In this document: piece after piece, positions 58,585 through 64,000 of the stretch
How the letters are laid out: each line of letters begins with the position of its first letter
Position numbering within the stretch: the stretch's first letter is position 1
NCBI GenBank assembly: GCA_001465935.1
Contig: LNKV01000013.1
Span: 434,001 to 498,000 of the forward strand
Reading direction: 5' to 3'
Length of the DNA: 64,000 nt
DNA from: Clarireedia homoeocarpa
Lineage: Eukaryota; Ascomycota; Leotiomycetes; Helotiales; Rutstroemiaceae
Notes under the pieces: model-generated
Database searches by the model: none
What the model was told of the DNA's origin: nothing
The model's input: the letters and a program-made list of their open reading frames with translations, nothing else
Translations under genes and position numbers: made by a program

Positions 58585-58641
58585 ATATGTATGTATGTAT
58601 GTATGTGTGTGTGCGTGTGTGCGTGTGTGCGTGTGTGTGTG
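58585..58641. repeat. Compound (TATG)n and (GTGTGC)n microsatellite
   Basis: A TATG run passes directly into alternating GTGTGTGC units. The alternating purine-pyrimidine GT/GC part is Z-DNA-prone. Confidence 0.85.
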
Positions 58642-59329
58642 GATAAGGATGGATAGCTCGATACGGTGGAATATGAACGAAGCGCATCATTTCTACAGGA
58701 CCAGTAACGTCAGACAAATAAACCTAACCCTAATGAAGCCACAGAATATGTCGCCTAGGATTAATGTGAGATCTTAGATTAAATCAACAATGTCAACACT
58801 GACCAATTTTGGATCAATATCAAAATTGTTCGCTGCCTACCTGGTGTCAATGCTTCCTCTCCTTTATTCATCCTTCCTATGCCACTTACTACCATGGAAT
58901 ATAGAATAGAGCATGGTTTCGCCCACATCTATCCAAGCTTACCCTCCACCCCCCCGACCTCTTCCCCTAGAAATATTGAATTCATGTGCAGAGTTTTCCC
59001 TCCCCCTCCTCGAAACTTCGGTGTGGGAATCCCCTCATCTTCATTTTGACTCATCCCCTAGAACTAGTCGTATCGCAGCTACCACGCAAGGTATCCACCG
59101 CGCATCCGCATCCCATTTCTCTCTCACCTCCTCTTTGATTCACCCTATGCGCATCCTCCCTCACCTCCCTTGCATCCCTTCACACAAGCGGAGGAGAGAG
59201 ATTCCCAACTATCCCGCTCCTCATTCGCCAAGTCCATCCTGGATCTGCACCACGTTGCGTTTTGTGCAGGATTAAGCTACAAACTACTGTGCGAAGTATG
59301 TACTATGTACAATACACATCTAGCTCGAG

Positions 59330-59354
59330 AAAAAAAAAAAAAAAAAAAAAAAAA
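59330..59354. repeat. Poly-A tract, 25 A
   Basis: The longest homopolymer in the window. No target-site duplication or retroelement body was recognised beside it. Confidence 0.85.
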
Positions 59355-61129
59355 GGTGAACATATCCTTGTGTCGGCTTCCCGAGCTTGCATCAGCTTCC
59401 CGTGGACATACCAGTATACTACTTGTATGTATATATGTATTGTACCCTTCGAACCCACTCCGCTCCTCAAGCATTGGCTGCTGCAGCGTGCTTTAACACG
59501 ACTTACTACTTAAAGAGAATAAGTCGCTGCTTCTCTTGCATTAATAGCATCTGGGAATTTTGGAGGGGGGAAGGGCAGAGAGATGCCTGGTTCTTCTATA
59601 CATAAATAAGGCTTTCTCTCCCCCTCCCAACTACGAAGTACAAGCGCTCCGGGAGCGGTGACGTGCACACGTGTCGTACAGTGGAAGGGTCGACTGGCAG
59701 ATATGTATGTTGAATGACGTATGGTGTTGGTGAGGTGATGTCGAGAGAAGTTGAGGGTGGAGAGCGGGCAGAGAGTCGGTGGGAGGGGAGAAGAAATTTG
59801 ACATTCACCTTCTTTGTCCTGCGTGCGTGCAAGATTCTATACAAACACTACACCAGCAGAAAAACAAAAACATCTTGATCTCTTCTCCCCTCCCCTCCCC
59901 TCCCCTCCCAACCGCCGCAATTGGGGAGAAATAAACAAAACTCTAATAATGGTGGTCGAGCTAGTTATTCCTTCCGCGTTATTTCTGCCCAAATCAGAAC
60001 TTTTCTAATCCTGTTGTAGCCATTTGGGCTATTTTCCATCTCACATTCTCATTGGATCGAATTATTTGACCCTCCCAGCAAACGAGATCTGGGCCCTCCA
60101 AAAGGTCATCGGATTCGCTGCGATGCCAAAAGAGGCACGGAATAAACACAACCAATGAGAATTTTTTGCGCGTCGCAATTTTTTAATTTCGAAAATTCAA
60201 AGAAAAATAATTAAAAAGAAGCGCAGCGATGTGGTAGGATTAGGTGTCAGCCTCATGAGACATATCAAGCCCTATTAAGTGTCTGGCTGGGGATTTGACT
60301 CGCTTTTGGGGGCCAATGCAATAATGACGAGCAGGGCAGGAACATAGTGGGATGGATGGATAGCATCGCATGGTAAGGAGATGTGGTAAAGGAGGTGGTG
60401 GGTGGGCGAGTTTGGTTGAAATGAATCCTCGACGCGGATGATGGCTTACCCGCGTTTCATCTGCCCTTTGAGTCATAGGGATGGATTCTGGTTGCTTTTT
60501 CTTGCCTGTCTTTCATGCATACAGGTTCTAATTTTTTTTCTTTCTTACTTTTTCAGCCTCAACTACGAAGATGTTCGATGGAGTGAGTGGTGGGTGGCCA
60601 GGCGAAAAGAACGAATGACGAAAGGTGATGAGAGGGCATTGGAAACAGTGGTAGGAAGTCATCCGCGCACGCACACAACCTCCTTCTAGCTCCATCACCT
60701 CGATCATACTCTTGGTGCCGCCGAAAAAAATAAAAGAAAAGGATGTTTTATATTCACGTGCTCTTTAATCTCTACCTACTGGATAGTTGGTTGGTGGAAA
60801 TCTCTGATCGCTATCGCTAATCACAATCACAGTTGCAATCACTGAATCGTTTTGGGGGGTCATGTGGATGTATGTTCGTCGTACCTGAATTGAGGCCGGC
60901 CGAACGGCAACTATTGGAGATGGGTTGTGCGGGTTGCACCGGTATAACATCGCATAGCTAGAATATGTAGGTTAAAGTGGGAGTGAATTGGGGTGGGTGG
61001 GTAGGTAAGTGGTTGTATTGCGGGGTTTGTACCTTTGTATTCTTTTTTCCCTCTCTTCCTGAATCCCACTTAGACGTACCAACGATCAAGAAGATGGACA
61101 AGTGTCTCTGCGAATGTGGAAGTATCACC

Positions 61130-61320
61130 AGCGAAATTCTTCGAGTCGTCAAATGCAAGTGCTTGGGTGTCGAGCTCTGCTTCTGACTCAGTATTGGTAC
61201 TGTACTTGTCAGTCACAGTCATCCAACTACCACAGCAAAGAATTCGTCGGGTCTCCAAATGCAGCTGCAAGTGCGGGCTTCTGCTTCTGATTCGATACTA
61301 GTACTTGATAGCGACAGTTG
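61130..61320 (+). repeat. Diverged tandem duplication of about 120 bp
   Basis: GCGAAATTCTTCGAGTCGTC at 61131 is echoed by GCAAAGAATTCGTCGGGTCT near 61238. Matching downstream blocks follow: AAATGCAAGTGC with AAATGCAGCTGC, and TCTGCTTCTGA in both copies. There is no continuous coding frame through both copies. Confidence 0.55.
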
Positions 61321-62699
61321 GCTGGAGGTGCGTGCCAAATTAGGTACTGCCCACAGTGCTATCTGCAGTTCTTGTTGGCTCCCTGAACACAAAATACACA
61401 ATGTAGTGTCACTCGCTAGTATCATTGGGAAGCTCCAACGAGGGATTTTCTCCACGCTCTTAATCTACCCGTCCTATATGGTGTATTGGGTCGGATTAGC
61501 TCGCATAGTGCTGTGTGAGAACGCTTGGCTACTTGGAACCGTGCTTGCAATGGTTTAGAAGCACCGTGAGGAAGTTTCACTTCACATCCTCCTTCCGAAA
61601 TCATATTAAGGGTTTCGATCAATATAGAGAGTGGAGCATGTATGTATGGGAGAATACGCAAACAATCGTGTAAAGGGAAGTTCCTTGCTTCGAATGTGGG
61701 GGCGGACTTCCCCAGAAAAGATTCTGGGCGAAATAGATATGCAGGGAGTTCCGAAGAGGATCGAGGGGCAGACATTGGATGAGGAGTGCAGTGGCTCTTC
61801 CGTGGGGTGATAATACAGCCTTAGGATCGTGTTGACATCGGTGGATTGAGTCAAATGACGAACATTGAAACTCTTTTCTCCGAGGTGTAAGTACATCAAA
61901 GTCTTTGGGTTATCTGCTATTACGGGCATACACAAATCAGAAAAGAGCGAGAGATACGGCAGATGCATGATAACCTCGTATCATGTCTTTGCAGCAACGA
62001 TCAAGGGTTTAGAATACATTTCTGTAATCATCCACGGGCTCCGGGCTATGAATCATACATCACATACACGAAGAACCCTTCCGTCTCTCGGTGCGTCTCT
62101 TCGCGGTACCTATCGTCTGTCCGATATGTGGTCGTCTGATGCTTATCAGTTCGATGGCGGGACAACACGATACTCTGTGAAGTTCGACTTCATGGATTCT
62201 GCTAGAGAGCTGAAACTTGAATTTCATTGCCAAGGACTCTTATCTCCTGCTCTGGTATGGCTGGTTGGAGCCATCGACTTGATATCTTACTGCTGCTCAT
62301 GATGGTGATGTACTAGCCAATAAGCGAACGAGGCGTCGAGGAGTCATAATGGTGAGAGTTTAAGGTGATCTTGGTCTGGGCCTAGAACATTGCGTTTTGG
62401 CCATTCACGACAGATATCAATATATACTTTGGAGGTTTGCTGGCAGCCTGAGATTTCTCAGAGTTCCTTTCTCTTATCACTCTGGAGGAATGATACATTC
62501 ATTGTTCATATTTCATAGGACTCGTCATAGGACGCTGCTTCATCTGCCTACCTGTTGGCTTGGAAGTCATTTACTGACATCCAAGAAAGGTAGCATATAC
62601 CTTCTTAGCGTCGATATACGCGAATATAGTGCAATTCTGAACCTACCAGTCCTTATCGTTGATACTCTATCGACGAGGCAGTGCATACATGTACTCTAT

Positions 62700-62725
62700 G
62701 ACGACGACGACGACGACGACGACGA
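62700..62725. repeat. (ACG)n trinucleotide repeat
   Basis: About eight copies of ACG/GAC in an otherwise unremarkable spacer. Confidence 0.85.
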
Positions 62726-64000
62726 AGCGGCATGGCGTCAACATCGGTGACCATATGAGAGGCTAGTGTGGACTTCTCGTCAGAGCACTCTCGGTGCTAG
62801 AGCTAGTCTCTCATTCCTTTTCCATATCAGGTAGTATATCGGGAAGACCTACACAGACAACATTTTTAACAAGCACACATTTCTCGAATTGATTTACCCC
62901 AAGACGAGTCACCGGTGGCGACAATATGAACACGAATTCTATCACCACACATCGCAAACAGTACCTAATTCAACCAAAGGCGCTCAACGATGCGGTGTTA
63001 TATATCCCAACTACCACAAATCGCTGTCACAAGCCCAACAAATTTAATCGCGCTGTCACATGATCATAAAACTCCACATAATTATACCCGATTAGGCTAG
63101 CTGATCAATACTAGCCACCTGCATTAGTGGCAAAGCTCGGATCTGTGGCTTACTGCGCCTCATTCGACTTCACCTCATCTTGCATCGGAGTTAATCAATC
63201 AAATCAACGACAATAATTCCACAAGGCCGTCAATATGTGATACATTATGCGCCCGAAATATTTTCAGGGGCGAAAAGTTCTGGTTCCAGAAGGCACCGTG
63301 AGATGACGAAGCATTTTGAATTGCCTTTTGCAAGTCACTATGAGTCATTGGGAGTTCGGATCATCATCGCGGAGCTGAAATCCGGGCGGACGAATGAATG
63401 AACATAGGCATGGGTGGTGGTGATTGTGCTGCCCAGCGGGCGTTAAGACGACCGAAAGAGAGCTGAGTCATGGATTTGGTGTGCTGCTTCTGTGGATTCG
63501 GACGTTTTTTTTGCGGCTGGGGAACTGGGAAGTGGAAATTGGGGGGCGGAGATATCGAGGGGCGAATCTTGGGTACTCGTAAGATTTGAAGACGGATGCC
63601 TCGGGACGAGGGCATCATGGGGAGCTTATCTTTGTGCGAATGCTTCCCCGGGCTCGATGAGGATTCAAGAAGGCAGGATACTGGCCGCGAGTCTGGTCGA
63701 TGATGCAAGTGCTGACGCCTTGGTATGGCCTTCAAGATAATGAGAAACCACGCTGATGGCCACCATAATTTTCGGGCCTACAATCAGTCTTTCCATTTTC
63801 CTTTCACTTAGGCTGGCAGGATCCACGAATTTACATTTTTTGCGAGGCACAAGCTGACTCAATAGTCCACTACACGCTTCATTTCTGTTTCTGGTTTATC
63901 TTTCTCATTTCGTAAAACTGTTGTATTACTCTCATCTACAAGTTCACTTGCAACAAATCTATTGTCATCTCCCAACCACCACTTACACATCTTCATAATT

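Larger units (their letters stand above)
53785..64000. other. 10-kb region to the window end with no supported gene
   Basis: I see no domain, no convincing ATG frame with codon bias, and no splice-linked frames. It holds several micro/minisatellites (listed separately), A- and T-rich runs, a diverged tandem duplication near 61130-61320 and short frames of chance type. The last 100 bp are CT/CAA-rich without ATG (CATCTACAAGTTCAC, CCCAACCACCACTTACAC) and look like the 5' leader of a plus-strand gene starting beyond the window. Confidence 0.5.

Noticed and set aside
61865..62302. Plus-strand frame of 145 codons
   Set aside because: It begins at TTG, has no domain or signal peptide, and the opposite strand holds an equally long frame.

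Overview
The window looks like a gene-sparse piece of a filamentous ascomycete nuclear genome. The genes are split by short GT-AG introns of about 44-180 nt (one of 474 nt) with CTAAC/CTGAC-like branch sites, and the spacers are long, pyrimidine-rich and full of microsatellites. The gene set fits Pezizomycotina: a HET-domain protein, an NB-ARC/TPR protein, a tricalbin, an Flc/TRP-like membrane protein and an HsbA-like secreted protein. A leotiomycete of the Botrytis/Sclerotinia type is my inference; nothing in the sequence proves it.

Layout. 0.3-4.2 kb: two chromatin genes in divergent orientation, an ING/PHD-finger protein (minus) and a Hos2-type class I histone deacetylase (plus). 4.7-11.4 kb: a block with a 5'-truncated NB-ARC/TPR NLR-like gene, a DUF3605 gene and a HET-domain gene whose N-terminal part has an apparent one-base frameshift. 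13.4-13.9 kb: a small single-pass membrane protein. 17.5-19.7 kb: UTP-glucose-1-phosphate uridylyltransferase. 21.1-23.4 kb: a FYVE + RING ubiquitin ligase. 24.7-29.5 kb (minus): a tricalbin ER-plasma membrane tether. 32.9-36.4 kb: a large conserved-looking protein that I read as several PH-like repeats. 39.1-42.8 kb: an Flc/TRP-like multispanning protein. 44.7-45.8 kb (minus): a METTL21-type methyltransferase. 47.0-47.6 kb: a broken HsbA-like secreted protein gene. 52.6-53.8 kb (minus): a proline/serine-rich protein with a helical C-terminal domain. 53.8-64.0 kb: no gene that I can support, only low-complexity repeats.

How the parts relate. Most genes are independent housekeeping units: chromatin acetylation and deacetylation, UDP-glucose supply for wall glucan and glycogen, endosomal ubiquitylation, and ER-plasma membrane lipid contact. 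The 4.7-11.4 kb block is the accessory part. It pairs an NLR remnant with a HET protein, two family types used in fungal self/non-self recognition, and both genes look damaged. No rRNA, tRNA, CRISPR or intact transposon was recognised. Exon limits were placed by eye from splice consensus and frame continuity.
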